A stretch of 64,000 nucleotides of DNA, taken from assembly GCF_029601685.1 (NCBI RefSeq), contig NZ_JARRIR010000009.1, forward strand, positions 62,001-126,000, written 5' to 3'. Shown piece after piece: positions 25,262-35,087 of this stretch (position 1 is its first letter; the number at the start of each line of letters is the position of its first letter). The DNA comes from Metarhizobium sp017305935 (GTDB lineage Bacteria > Pseudomonadota > Alphaproteobacteria > Rhizobiales > Rhizobiaceae). Made by a program: the position numbers and the translations under genes. The notes under the pieces are model-generated. The model was given only the letters and a program-made list of their open reading frames with translations. It did not search any database and was not told the DNA's origin.

Positions 25262-27676
25262 ATGGGGAAAAAACCGGCGACGGGACGACGGGCGAGCGCG
25301 CCGGCCGGATCGGGCGATCCGTCCTTCGGCTATCGCGCCCTGCCGGGTGTCGCCGACGAGATGGTCGACACCAACGGCCAGGTGCGGCCGGTCTGGAAGC
25401 AGCTGCTCTCCTCGATCAACCGCCTCTCGGCGCATGAGCTGTCCGAGCGCATGGCCCGCGCCGACCGTTATCTGCGCGATGCGGGCGTTTTCTACCGCGC
25501 CTACGGCGCACAGGGCAGCGGCGAGCGCAGCTGGCCGATCTCCCACATTCCCGTGCTGATCGACGACAGGGAATGGCGGGGCATCGCCCGCGGTCTGGTG
25601 CAGCGCGCCAACCTGCTCGAAGCCGTCGTCGCCGATATCTATGGCGAGAACCGGCTTGTGCGCGACGGCTTTCTGCCGCCGGCGCTAGTGGCCTCCAATC
25701 CGGAATTCCTGCGCCCGCTGGTCGGCGTCAAGCCGGTCGGCGGCCATTACCTGCATTTCTGTTCCTTCGAGATCGGCCGCGGCCCCGACGGCAACTGGTG
25801 GGTGCTGGCCGACCGCACGCAGGCGCCGTCCGGCGCCGGTTTCGCGCTGGAAAACCGGGTGGCGACCACACGCGCCTTTTCCGACATCTATGCCGAGCTG
25901 CATGTGCATCGCCTCGCCTCCTTCTTCGGTGCCTTCCGCGATACGCTGCAGACCGGCAGGCACAGCGCCGACGACCGCATCGCGGTGCTGACCCCCGGCC
26001 CCGCCAACGAGACCTATTTCGAGCACGCCTATATCGCCCGCTATCTCGGCTTCATGCTGCTCGAAGGCGAGGATCTGATCGTCGTCAACGATCGCGTCAT
26101 GGTGCGCACCGTCGCCGGCCTCAAGCCGGTGAGCGTGCTGTGGCGGCGTCTTGACGCGGCCTATGCCGATCCCCTGGAATTGAAGCAGACCTCGCATATC
26201 GGCACGCCCGGGATGGTCGAGGCGCTGCGCGCCGGCTCGGTGATGATCGTCAATGCGCTGGGCTCGGGCATTCTCGAAACCCGTGCCTTCCTCGCCTTCA
26301 TGCCGACCATCTGTCGCCATCTGCTGGGCGAGGATCTGTCGCTGCCCTCGGTCGCCACCTGGTGGTGCGGGCAGAAGGCGGAGCGCGCCCATGTCGCCGA
26401 AAACATCGGCAAGATGGTCATCGGCCCGGCCTATTCGCGCCTGCCCTTCTTCGACGACAACGGCCAGTCGGTGCTGGGCGCGAAGCTCAGGGACCAGGCG
26501 CAACTGTCGATCGGCGACTGGCTGGAAAGCGACGGCGCAAAACTGGTCGGCCAGGAGGCGGTGACGCTCTCGACAACGCCGGCACTGGTCGACGGCAAGC
26601 TGACGCCGCGGCCGATGAGCCTGCGCGTCTATGCGGCGCGCACGACGAACGGCTGGGAAATCATGCCCGGCGGCTTCGCCCGCATCGGCTCCGGCGACGA
26701 CGTCGCCGCCATCGCCATGCAGGCGGGCGGCAGCGCCGCCGATGTCTGGATCGTCTCCGACAAACCGGTCGCGCGGCCGACGCTGCTGCCGGCCGAGGCC
26801 GAATTTACCCGCCTGATGCCCGGCAGCCTGCCGAGCCGCGCCGCCGACAACCTGTTCTGGCTCGGCCGCTACATCGAGCGCGCGGAAGGGGCGCTGCGCA
26901 TCCTGCGCGCCTGGAACGCGCGCTTTGCCGAATATGCCGATCCGAAGCAGCCGCTGCTCGCCGAAGTCAGCGCCTATCTCGCCGCCCTCGACATCGACAC
27001 CGCCGCGGCCGTGCCGGAAAGCCTGCTCGCCAATATCGAAAGCGCCGTCTATTCGGCCAGCAACATCCGCGACCGCTTCTCGCCGGACGGCTGGCTGGCG
27101 CTGAACGACCTCGCCAAGACCGCCCGCCGCTTCCACGAACATGTGCAGCCCGGCGATGACGCGGCGCACGCCATGACCGTGCTGCTGCGCAAGCTCGCCG
27201 GTTTCGCCGGCCTCGTGCATGAGAACATGTATCGCTTCACCGGCTGGCGTTTCCTGTCGATCGGCCGCTATCTTGAGCGCGGGCTGCACATGACGCGGCT
27301 GCTCGGCCATATGGCTGGGCCCGAAGCGCCGGACGGGGCGCTCGACATGCTGCTGGAGATCGGCGACAACGTCATGACCCATCGCCGCCGCTACAGCGTC
27401 TCGACCACACGGCTGACGATCACCGACCTGCTGGCGCTCGACCCGCTCAACCCGCGCTCGATCCTGTTCCAGCTCAACGAAATCCACAACGAGGTGGAGC
27501 AATTGCCGAACGCCCTCGTCAACGGGCAGATGTCTCCCTTGTCCCGTGAGGCGATGCGCCTGCATTCGGGCCTGGCGGTGATGACGCCGGAGGCCTTGAC
27601 GGCGCAGTCCTATCGTAAGCTGGAGCAGGAACTGGAGCACCTTTCAGACCTGCTGGCGCAAACCTATCTCGGCTGA
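25262..27676 (+). CDS. Circularly permuted ATP-grasp protein fused to an alpha-E domain
   Basis: An 804-residue fusion. About residues 50-480 form the circularly permuted ATP-grasp (CP_ATPgrasp/DUF404-407) region, with ILTPGPANETYFEHAYIARY-like, LEGEDLIVVNDRVMVRT and GSGILETRAFLAFMP blocks. From about 520 to the end is the helical alpha-E (DUF403) domain beginning SRAADNLFWLGRYIERAEG. ATP-grasp enzymes join a carboxylate to an amine through an acyl phosphate. The ATG follows the preceding stop codon directly and the next gene starts 7 bp after this one, so the three are surely one operon. In other genomes the two parts are often separate genes. Confidence 0.88.
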   Translation: MGKKPATGRRASAPAGSGDPSFGYRALPGVADEMVDTNGQVRPVWKQLLSSINRLSAHELSERMARADRYLRDAGVFYRAYGAQGSGERSWPISHIPVLIDDREWRGIARGLVQRANLLEAVVADIYGENRLVRDGFLPPALVASNPEFLRPLVGVKPVGGHYLHFCSFEIGRGPDGNWWVLADRTQAPSGAGFALENRVATTRAFSDIYAELHVHRLASFFGAFRDTLQTGRHSADDRIAVLTPGPANETYFEHAYIARYLGFMLLEGEDLIVVNDRVMVRTVAGLKPVSVLWRRLDAAYADPLELKQTSHIGTPGMVEALRAGSVMIVNALGSGILETRAFLAFMPTICRHLLGEDLSLPSVATWWCGQKAERAHVAENIGKMVIGPAYSRLPFFDDNGQSVLGAKLRDQAQLSIGDWLESDGAKLVGQEAVTLSTTPALVDGKLTPRPMSLRVYAARTTNGWEIMPGGFARIGSGDDVAAIAMQAGGSAADVWIVSDKPVARPTLLPAEAEFTRLMPGSLPSRAADNLFWLGRYIERAEGALRILRAWNARFAEYADPKQPLLAEVSAYLAALDIDTAAAVPESLLANIESAVYSASNIRDRFSPDGWLALNDLAKTARRFHEHVQPGDDAAHAMTVLLRKLAGFAGLVHENMYRFTGWRFLSIGRYLERGLHMTRLLGHMAGPEAPDGALDMLLEIGDNVMTHRRRYSVSTTRLTITDLLALDPLNPRSILFQLNEIHNEVEQLPNALVNGQMSPLSREAMRLHSGLAVMTPEALTAQSYRKLEQELEHLSDLLAQTYLG

Positions 27677-27683
27677 GGCGGCG

Positions 27684-28565
27684 ATGCTCTACGACCTGTC
27701 GCTGCACATGGGTTATCTTTACGACAGCTTCGCCTTCAATGCGCGCCACATCATCCGCGTCATGCCGCTGTCGATCCCCGACCGCCAGCGGCTGATCGCC
27801 GGCGCGCTGACCGTCGAGCCGCAGCCGGAGGAACGCGCCGCCTTCACCGATTTCTTCCAGCATCCGGCTGCCTCCATCCTGATCCGCGCACCCCATGAGC
27901 GGCTGGACATCCGCATGAAGGCCCGCGTGCAGGTCGAGGTCGTGACCGTCAGCGCCGATTTCTCGCCGACCCTCGACAAGCTGCCCGACGAACTCGGCAA
28001 TTGCTGGTCGCTCGGCGCGGACTCGCCGCATCATTTCCTTGGGGCCAGCCCTCGCCTGCCGGAGGAGCCGGCGATCTCGGCTTACGCACGGGCCATGGAT
28101 CTGAAGAACCGCACGGTGCTGGAAATCGCCCGCGCCATGTGCCGCCGAATCCACCGCGATTTTACCTATGACCCCAAGGCGACGACGGTGGACACGACGA
28201 CGGCGCAGGCCTTTGCACTGAAGCGCGGCGTCTGCCAGGATTTCAGCCATGTGATGATCACGGCGCTGCGCAGCCTCGGCATTCCCGCCGGCTATGTCAG
28301 CGGCTACCTGCGCACCCTCCCGCCGCCCGGCAAGGAACGGCTGGAAGGGGCGGACGCCATGCATGCCTGGGTGCGCATCTGGTGCGGGGGCCTGGCGGGC
28401 TGGGTCGAATACGATCCGACCAACGATATTCAGGCCGGCACCGACCACATCGTCGTCGGCTACGGGCGCGATTACGCTGACGTCGCCCCGGTCATCGGCG
28501 CGCTGAAGAGCTATGGCCGCCAGCAGACCTTGCAGGCCGTCGACGTCATCCCCGTCGAGGCCTGA
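27684..28565 (+). CDS. Transglutaminase family protein (third gene of the ATP-grasp operon)
   Basis: A 293-residue cysteine-protease-fold protein with Bact_transglu_N (residues 1-85) and core domains; the triad is Cys184 (KRGVCQDFSH), His227 (DAMHAWV) and Asp244 (EYDPTND). It lies 7 bp after the ATP-grasp gene with GAGG ahead of its ATG. It probably hydrolyses or transfers a peptide-type bond on the same substrate the ATP-grasp protein modifies. A proteasome-like peptidase gene that I recall following this trio in some genomes is not present here. Confidence 0.88.
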   Translation: MLYDLSLHMGYLYDSFAFNARHIIRVMPLSIPDRQRLIAGALTVEPQPEERAAFTDFFQHPAASILIRAPHERLDIRMKARVQVEVVTVSADFSPTLDKLPDELGNCWSLGADSPHHFLGASPRLPEEPAISAYARAMDLKNRTVLEIARAMCRRIHRDFTYDPKATTVDTTTAQAFALKRGVCQDFSHVMITALRSLGIPAGYVSGYLRTLPPPGKERLEGADAMHAWVRIWCGGLAGWVEYDPTNDIQAGTDHIVVGYGRDYADVAPVIGALKSYGRQQTLQAVDVIPVEA

Positions 28566-28573
28566 CGCCGGCA

Positions 28574-28626
28574 TGTTCGCATGCCGATACCGAAAAACCG
28601 CTTTCACGGTTCCTGGAAATGCTCTA
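28574..28626. repeat. Palindromic intergenic repeat copy
   Basis: The segment contains the family hallmarks AAAACCGCTTTCACGGTT and CCTGGAAATGCTC, seen again at 34934, 44219 and 51953. It makes up much of the 177-bp gap before the vWA gene. Confidence 0.55.
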
Positions 28627-28742
28627 ACGCAAAAAGTGTTGCAAAAAACACGTGATCGCTCAAATACGAGGCATCCGGTAAACGACCTGGCAAGGGAACC
28701 ATCGCTAGAACTGGAGCATCTTTCGAACCGCGAGGATGCCCC

Positions 28743-29945
28743 ATGACCGCGTACCGTTCCCGCTTCGCGCGCCTGCTGGCCGACAGGGGCGGAAATTTTG
28801 CTGCCACGACCGCCATCCTGCTGCCGGTGCTGCTCGGTGTCGCCGGGGTCGCCATCGATTACCTGCGCATGACGCAGGAGCACACCCGCGTGCAGAACGC
28901 CGCCGACTCCGCGGCCCTCGCCGCCGCGACCGCGCTGGCGGAGAAGGCATTCACGGAAGAGCAGGCCCGTCTCCTGGCCCTGTCCTTCCTGCGCGGCCAG
29001 ATGGCGGGTTCGGGCAGCACGGGCGACGACGCCGCCAAGAACGACGATCCCAATGCGCCCTTCAGCGCCGCCCCGACGATCCTGATCAACGAAACGCCGA
29101 TCGCCGGCAACGGCAAGAAATTCACCGTCAGCGTCGAGGCCCACTACAAGGTTGCCCTGACCGGCTTCACCCGGGTGCTCGGCGTCAGCGATCCCGAGAT
29201 CGTCGCCTACAGCAAGACAGCCAGCCAGACCGCGACGATGAATGCCTTGTCGATGTATCTGGTGCTCGACAAATCCGGCTCCATGGCCTGGATCACCGAC
29301 ACCAAGGACGGAGCGACATCGTCCTGCCCGAACTATACCGCAAGCAACTGGTCGAAATATCCGAACCTGAAGGCTTCGAGCCCCTGCTATGTCTCGAAGA
29401 TCACCGCCCTGAAGACCGCCGTGACCACGCTGGCCGCGCAACTCGTCACCGCCGATCCGAAGTCGGAATACAGCCGGCTGGGAGCGGTGTCCTACAATAT
29501 GTCGGCCCAGACCCCGTCGCCGCTCGACTGGGGAACGACCAAGGCGACGACCTATGTCAACGCGCTCGTCGCCGAGGGCGGTACAGCCTCTACCGACGCG
29601 ATGCAGAAGGCCTATAGCAGCCTGACCGATTCCAAGGAAACCAAGGCGCATACCGACAAGACCGGCCTCACGCCGCAGAAATTCATCGTCTTCATGACCG
29701 ATGGCGACAACAACAACACCTATGACGACACCCAGACGCTGGCGATCTGCGACAAGGCGCGCGCCGACAAGATCACCATCTACACGGTGGCCTTCATGGC
29801 GCCGTCCCGCGGCCAGAATCTGCTGAAAACCTGCGCCGGCACAACCGCCAACTATTTCGCCGCCGACAGCATGGCCCAGTTGGTCGATGCCTTCAAGACC
29901 ATCGGCAAGAAGGCCGCCGACCGCACCACGCGCCTGACGAACTGA
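28743..29945 (+). CDS. TadE/TadG-like pilus-assembly protein with a von Willebrand A domain
   Basis: A 400-residue protein. The N-terminus carries a TadE/G motif: basic residues 1-16, GGNFAATTAILLPVLLGVAG membrane helix at 17-40, then VQNAADSAALAAATAL. A vWA domain covers about 170-395 with a MIDAS site DKSGS (176-180) and FMTDGDNNN. TadG-type proteins are tied to Flp pilus assembly or act as envelope-anchored adhesins. No tad secretion genes are nearby, so this is an orphan copy. The ATG at 28743 is in a plausible context, and a terminator follows. Confidence 0.85.
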   Translation: MTAYRSRFARLLADRGGNFAATTAILLPVLLGVAGVAIDYLRMTQEHTRVQNAADSAALAAATALAEKAFTEEQARLLALSFLRGQMAGSGSTGDDAAKNDDPNAPFSAAPTILINETPIAGNGKKFTVSVEAHYKVALTGFTRVLGVSDPEIVAYSKTASQTATMNALSMYLVLDKSGSMAWITDTKDGATSSCPNYTASNWSKYPNLKASSPCYVSKITALKTAVTTLAAQLVTADPKSEYSRLGAVSYNMSAQTPSPLDWGTTKATTYVNALVAEGGTASTDAMQKAYSSLTDSKETKAHTDKTGLTPQKFIVFMTDGDNNNTYDDTQTLAICDKARADKITIYTVAFMAPSRGQNLLKTCAGTTANYFAADSMAQLVDAFKTIGKKAADRTTRLTN

Positions 29946-29989
29946 GCGCCGGCGCGCCGCCGACCACCCATCGCCCAAAGCAGCCAGCA

Positions 29990-30020
29990 CCGTCCCGCAA
30001 TCCCTGCGGGGCGGTGTTTG
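29990..30020 (+). terminator. Terminator after the vWA gene
   Basis: CCGTCCCGCA (29990-29999) pairs with TGCGGGGCGG (30005-30014, one G-T pair), followed by TGTTTG. The remaining gap to 30249 is AT-rich around 30050-30140 and probably holds the glg promoter; no gene is seen. Confidence 0.7.
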
Positions 30021-30249
30021 CTGTCAAACTGAGCGCCGCGCATCAGAACGGAAAAAATGATCAGAATCAAATCCTTTTGCCGTCTCTTCGCGCTGTCCGA
30101 TCTATTTTTTAATTCGATTAAATGTCGGTTGCAACTGTTTCGCAACAATGCATAAACTATCGCAGTTGTGCTTCAGGCATCGGATGATGACTATATTCAT
30201 GTGCGCCCGGCCGGACGGAACAACGCAGGTAGAAATAGCTCAGAGCCAG

Positions 30250-32715
30250 ATGATGAACAATGTTTCGAAGGCAGGCATTCCTCTCCCCTCCCCGCGCAGT
30301 TCCGAGCCGAGCGTCCTTGCCGAGGAGATCATCGAGCGGCTGACGTACCGCATCGGCAAGGACGCCCAGGTCGCCAAGCCGCACGACTGGCTGACCGCCG
30401 CGATCCTCGTCATCCGCGACCGCGTCATCGACCGGTGGATGGCCTCGACCAAGCAGGTCTACAAGACCAACGCCAAGCGGGTCTATTATCTCTCCCTGGA
30501 ATTCCTCATCGGCCGGCTGATGCGCGACGCCGTCAACAATCTCGGCCTGATGAACGAGATCCGCGACGCGCTCACCTCGCTCGGCGTCGATCTCGACGTC
30601 ATCGCTGGTCTCGAGCCGGATGCCGCACTCGGCAATGGCGGCCTCGGGCGGCTCGCCGCCTGCTTCATGGAATCGATGGCGACCGTCGACATCCCCGCCT
30701 ATGGCTATGGCATCCGCTACATGCACGGCCTGTTCCGCCAACAGATGTCGGACGGCTGGCAGGTGGAACTGCCCGAGACCTGGCTCGCCCACGGCAACCC
30801 CTGGGAATTCGAGCGCCGCGAGAGTTCCTACGAAATCGGCTTCGGCGGTACGGTCGAGACCGTCGGCGGTTATGACGAGGCGCCGCGTTACATCTGGAAG
30901 CCGAGCGAGCGCGTCATCGCCATGGCTTACGACACGCCCGTCGTCGGCTGGCGCGGCAAGCGCGTCAACACGCTGCGCCTCTGGTCGGCCCAGCCGATCG
31001 ACCCCATCCTGCTCGACGCCTTCAATGCCGGCGACCATATCGGGGCGCTGCGCGAGAGCAACAAGGCGGAAACCCTCACCCGCGTGCTCTATCCGGCCGA
31101 TGCGACGCCCGCCGGCCAGGAACTGCGCCTGCGGCAGGAATTCTTCTTCTCCTCGGCCTCGCTCCAGGACATTCTGCGCCGCCACCTGCAGCAATATCCC
31201 GATTTCACCTCGCTGCCCGACAAGGTGTCGATCCAGCTCAACGACACCCATCCGGCGGTTTCCATCGCCGAGCTGATGCGCCTGCTGATCGACGTCCACA
31301 ACCTCGATTTCGACGAGGCCTGGGACCTCACCTGGCGCACCATCAGCTACACCAACCACACGCTGCTGCCGGAAGCGCTGGAAAGCTGGCCGGTGCCGCT
31401 GTTCGAGCGTCTGCTTCCGCGACACATGCAGATCATCTATGCGATCAACGCCAAGGTATTGGTCGACGCGCGCAAGACCAGGATGATGAGCGATGGCGAG
31501 ATCCGCTCGATCTCGCTGATCGACGAGAACGGCGATCGCCGGGTGCGCATGGGCAACCTCGCCTTCGTCGGCTCGCACTCGATCAACGGCGTCTCGGCGC
31601 TGCACACCGAGCTGATGAAGGAAACGGTGTTTGCCGACCTGCACAAGCTCTATCCGGACCGCATCAACAACAAGACCAACGGCATCACGCCGCGCCGCTG
31701 GCTGATGCAATGCAATCCGGGCCTGACCGGCCTCATCCGCGAAACCATCGGCGACGCCTTCATGGACGATGCCGAGGCGCTGCGCGCCCTCGACGCCCAT
31801 GCCAAGGACACCGGCTTCCAGCATCGCTTCGCGGCGGTGAAACGGGCCAACAAGCAGGCGCTCGCCAATCTGGTCGCCCAGCGCATGGGCATCCGCATCG
31901 ACCCTTCCGCGATGTTCGACATCCAGATCAAGCGTATCCACGAATACAAGCGCCAGCTTCTCAACATCATCGAGGCGGTGGCCCTCTACGACCAGATCCG
32001 CTCGCATCCGGAACAGGATTGGGTGCCGCGCGTTAAGTTGTTCGCGGGCAAGGCGGCGCCGAGCTATCACAATGCCAAGCTGATCATCAAGCTCGCCAAC
32101 GACGTCGCCCGCGTCGTCAATAACGATCCGTCGGTGCGCGGCTTGCTGAAGGTGGTCTTCATTCCGAACTACAACGTCTCCCTCGCCGAAGTCATGGTTC
32201 CGGCGGCCGATCTGTCGGAGCAGATATCGACCGCCGGCATGGAAGCATCCGGCACCGGCAACATGAAATTCGCCCTCAACGGCGCCTTGACCATCGGCAC
32301 GCTCGACGGCGCCAATGTCGAGATGCGCGACCATGTCGGCGAAGACAACATCTTCATCTTCGGCAAGACCGCCGAGGAGGTCGCCCGCGCCCGCTCCGAG
32401 CCGTCGAACGCCCGCGCCATCATCGAAGGCTCCAAGGAATTGTCACAGGCCCTGCAGGCGATCGCTTCCGGCGTGTTCTCCCCGGATGATCGCAGCCGCT
32501 TCTCCGGACTGATCGACGGCCTCTATAGTCATGATTGGTTCATGGTCGCCCGCGACTTCGAGGACTATACCCGCGCCCAGCGTGACGTCGACACGGTCTG
32601 GTCCGATCCGAAGAGCTGGTACGAAAAGGCCATCTACAACACCGCGCGGATGGGATGGTTCTCCTCGGACCGCTCCATCCGGCAATATTCCGAAGAGATC
32701 TGGAGGGCGGGATGA
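30250..32715 (+). CDS. glgP: Glycogen phosphorylase
   Basis: An 821-residue PLP-dependent phosphorylase that releases glucose-1-phosphate from glycogen ends. The PLP lysine is Lys673 in ASGTGNMKFALNG, and the family blocks AALGNGGLGRLAACFMES and YGIRYMHGLF are intact. ATG at 30250 (or the adjacent ATG at 30253) is chosen by comparison with family N-termini; the frame runs to 30148. It opens the glg operon and its TGA overlaps the glgB ATG. The catabolic enzyme therefore shares a transcript with the synthetic enzymes, as known for Agrobacterium and Rhizobium. Confidence 0.96.
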   Translation: MMNNVSKAGIPLPSPRSSEPSVLAEEIIERLTYRIGKDAQVAKPHDWLTAAILVIRDRVIDRWMASTKQVYKTNAKRVYYLSLEFLIGRLMRDAVNNLGLMNEIRDALTSLGVDLDVIAGLEPDAALGNGGLGRLAACFMESMATVDIPAYGYGIRYMHGLFRQQMSDGWQVELPETWLAHGNPWEFERRESSYEIGFGGTVETVGGYDEAPRYIWKPSERVIAMAYDTPVVGWRGKRVNTLRLWSAQPIDPILLDAFNAGDHIGALRESNKAETLTRVLYPADATPAGQELRLRQEFFFSSASLQDILRRHLQQYPDFTSLPDKVSIQLNDTHPAVSIAELMRLLIDVHNLDFDEAWDLTWRTISYTNHTLLPEALESWPVPLFERLLPRHMQIIYAINAKVLVDARKTRMMSDGEIRSISLIDENGDRRVRMGNLAFVGSHSINGVSALHTELMKETVFADLHKLYPDRINNKTNGITPRRWLMQCNPGLTGLIRETIGDAFMDDAEALRALDAHAKDTGFQHRFAAVKRANKQALANLVAQRMGIRIDPSAMFDIQIKRIHEYKRQLLNIIEAVALYDQIRSHPEQDWVPRVKLFAGKAAPSYHNAKLIIKLANDVARVVNNDPSVRGLLKVVFIPNYNVSLAEVMVPAADLSEQISTAGMEASGTGNMKFALNGALTIGTLDGANVEMRDHVGEDNIFIFGKTAEEVARARSEPSNARAIIEGSKELSQALQAIASGVFSPDDRSRFSGLIDGLYSHDWFMVARDFEDYTRAQRDVDTVWSDPKSWYEKAIYNTARMGWFSSDRSIRQYSEEIWRAG

Positions 32716-34934
32716 AGCAGGGCAGGAAGGCCGAGGCCCGCAACGGTGGGGGCGGACGCCCTCCCGAACTGCCGGCGGCGGAAATCGCCGCCATCGTCCA
32801 CGGCACCCATGCCGATCCCTTCGCGGTGCTGGGCGTGCATCGCGCCGGCGACGGCTATGTCGCCCGCTGCTTCATTCCGGGCGCCGAGGCGGCCACCGCC
32901 TTCGCGCTCGACGGCCAGGAAATCGGCACGCTCGAACAGCGCCACGATGAAGGATTTTTCGAAGGCCCTGTCACGGTCACCCGGTTACAGCCGGTGCGCT
33001 ATCGCGCCCGGCGCGGCGATGCCGAATGGATGGTCACCGATCCCTACAGCTTTGGGCCCGTGCTCGGGCCGATGGACGATTATTATATCCGCGAAGGCTC
33101 GCATCTTCGGTTGTTCGACAAGCTCGGCGCCCATCCGCTGAAGCATGAAGGCGTCAACGGCTTCCATTTCGCCGTCTGGGCGCCGAATGCCAGCCGCGTA
33201 TCGGTCGTCGGCGATTTCAATACCTGGGACGGCCGCCGGCATGTGATGCGGCTGCGCCGCGACACCGGCATCTGGGAGATCTTCGCCCCCGACGTCGGCG
33301 CCGGCGTCGCCTACAAATTCGAGATCATGGGCCCTGAGAGCGTGCCGCTGCCGCTCAAGGCAGATCCTTTCGCCCGCCGCGCCGAACTGCGACCGAAAAA
33401 CGCTTCGATGACGACGCCGGAACTGGTGCAGGACTGGCAGGACGCGGCGCATATGAAGCATTGGTCCAGCGTCGACCATCGCCGGCAGCCGATTTCCATC
33501 TACGAGGTTCATGCCGGCTCCTGGCGGCGGCGCGACGACAACGAGATGATGAGCTGGGACGAGCTGGCCGCGCATCTCATCCCCTATTGCGTCGATCTCG
33601 GCTTCACCCATATCGAATTTTTGCCGATCACCGAGCACCCCTTCGATCCTTCCTGGGGCTACCAGACGACCGGGCTTTATGCGCCGACCGCCCGCTTCGG
33701 CGAGCCGGAAGGCTTTGCCCGCTTCGTCAACAGCTGCCACAAGGTCGGCCTCGGAGTCATCCTCGACTGGGTGCCGGCGCATTTCCCGACCGACCAGCAC
33801 GGGCTTGCCTGGTTCGACGGCACCGCGCTTTACGAGCACGAGGATCCGCGCCAGGGTTTCCATCCCGACTGGAACACGGCGATCTACAATTTCGGCCGCT
33901 CGGAAGTCCTGTCCTACCTCGTCAACAACGCGCTCTACTGGACGGAGAAATTCCATCTCGACGGCTTGCGCGTCGATGCCGTCGCCTCGATGCTCTATCT
34001 CGACTATTCGCGCAAGGAAGGCGAATGGGTGCCCAACGAATATGGCGGGCGCGAGAACCTGGACGCGGTGCGTTTCCTGCAGACGACCAATGCGCGCGTC
34101 TACGGCAGCCATCCCGGCGCGATGATGATCGCCGAGGAATCCACCTCCTGGCCGAAAGTCTCGCATCCCGTGCATGAGGGCGGGCTCGGCTTCGGCTTCA
34201 AGTGGAACATGGGCTTCATGCATGACACGCTGAGCTACATGTCGCGGGAGGCGGTGCATCGCAAGTACCACCATCAGGAGCTGACCTTCGGCCTTCTCTA
34301 TGCGTTCTCCGAAAACTTCGTGCTGCCGCTCAGCCATGACGAGGTGGTCCACGGCAAGGGATCGCTGATCGCCAAGATGTCGGGCGACGACTGGCAGAAG
34401 TTCGCCAACCTGCGGGCCTATTACGGTTATATGTGGGGCTATCCCGGCAAGAAGCTGCTGTTCATGGGCCAGGAGTTCGCCCAGTGGAGCGAATGGAGCG
34501 AGGCGCGCCAGCTCGACTGGAACCTGCTGCAATATCCCATGCATGAGGGCATGCGCCGATTGGTGCGCGACCTCAACCTCGCCTATCGCAGCAAGCCGGC
34601 GCTGCATGCGCGCGATTGCGAGGGCGAAGGCTATGAATGGCTGATCGCCGACGACCACCAGAATTCGGTCTTTGCCTGGCTGCGCAAGGCGCCCGGCGAA
34701 AAGCCGGTCGCGGTGATCAGCAATTTCACGCCGGTCTACCGCGAAAACTATGCCGTGCCGCTGCCCCATGCCGGGCGCTGGCGCGAGATCATCAATACCG
34801 ATGCCGAAATCTACGGCGGCAGCGGCAAGGGCAATGGCGGACGCGTCCAGGCGGTTGAAGTGTCGAATGGAGGAATATCGGCAACGATCACCCTGCCGCC
34901 GCTGGCGACGATCATGCTGGAATGGGAAGGCTAG
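32712..34934 (+). CDS. glgB: 1,4-alpha-glucan branching enzyme
   Basis: A 740-residue GH13 enzyme introducing alpha-1,6 branches. Two N-terminal carbohydrate-binding-type segments (FAVLGVHRAGDGYVARCF and GFHFAVWAPNASRVSVVGDF) precede the barrel. The catalytic nucleophile is Asp422 (GLRVDAVASMLYLD) and the acid/base Glu475 (MMIAEEST); LPLSHDEVVHGKGS supplies the transition-state Asp. ATG at 32712 overlaps the glgP stop by 4 bp. Confidence 0.96.
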   Translation: MKQGRKAEARNGGGGRPPELPAAEIAAIVHGTHADPFAVLGVHRAGDGYVARCFIPGAEAATAFALDGQEIGTLEQRHDEGFFEGPVTVTRLQPVRYRARRGDAEWMVTDPYSFGPVLGPMDDYYIREGSHLRLFDKLGAHPLKHEGVNGFHFAVWAPNASRVSVVGDFNTWDGRRHVMRLRRDTGIWEIFAPDVGAGVAYKFEIMGPESVPLPLKADPFARRAELRPKNASMTTPELVQDWQDAAHMKHWSSVDHRRQPISIYEVHAGSWRRRDDNEMMSWDELAAHLIPYCVDLGFTHIEFLPITEHPFDPSWGYQTTGLYAPTARFGEPEGFARFVNSCHKVGLGVILDWVPAHFPTDQHGLAWFDGTALYEHEDPRQGFHPDWNTAIYNFGRSEVLSYLVNNALYWTEKFHLDGLRVDAVASMLYLDYSRKEGEWVPNEYGGRENLDAVRFLQTTNARVYGSHPGAMMIAEESTSWPKVSHPVHEGGLGFGFKWNMGFMHDTLSYMSREAVHRKYHHQELTFGLLYAFSENFVLPLSHDEVVHGKGSLIAKMSGDDWQKFANLRAYYGYMWGYPGKKLLFMGQEFAQWSEWSEARQLDWNLLQYPMHEGMRRLVRDLNLAYRSKPALHARDCEGEGYEWLIADDHQNSVFAWLRKAPGEKPVAVISNFTPVYRENYAVPLPHAGRWREIINTDAEIYGGSGKGNGGRVQAVEVSNGGISATITLPPLATIMLEWEG

Positions 34935-34980
34935 AGCATTTCCAGCCGAAGCGTGGTCGCTTCGGTATCGGACAATGCTC
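34934..34980. repeat. Palindromic repeat between glgB and glgC
   Basis: Outer arms GAGCATT/AATGCTC (34934-34940, 34974-34980) enclose an 8-bp hairpin CCGAAGCG/CGCTTCGG with a TGGT loop (34946-34965). The left arm begins in the glgB stop codon. A stable RNA hairpin here could set relative glgB and glgC transcript levels. Confidence 0.65.
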
Positions 34981-35087
34981 CAGGTTTCGCCCGCAAAGGC
35001 GAACGAAAACAGGCAGCACCCCGTCTCGCGAATGCGCATCGGTTCGGGAGACGGGCATCGAAACTTTCAGAATACCGGGAGGATTTC

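Noticed and set aside
27519..29990. An 823-codon minus-strand frame opposite the transglutaminase and vWA genes
   Set aside because: It has no recognisable motifs and covers two confident plus-strand genes plus their spacer.
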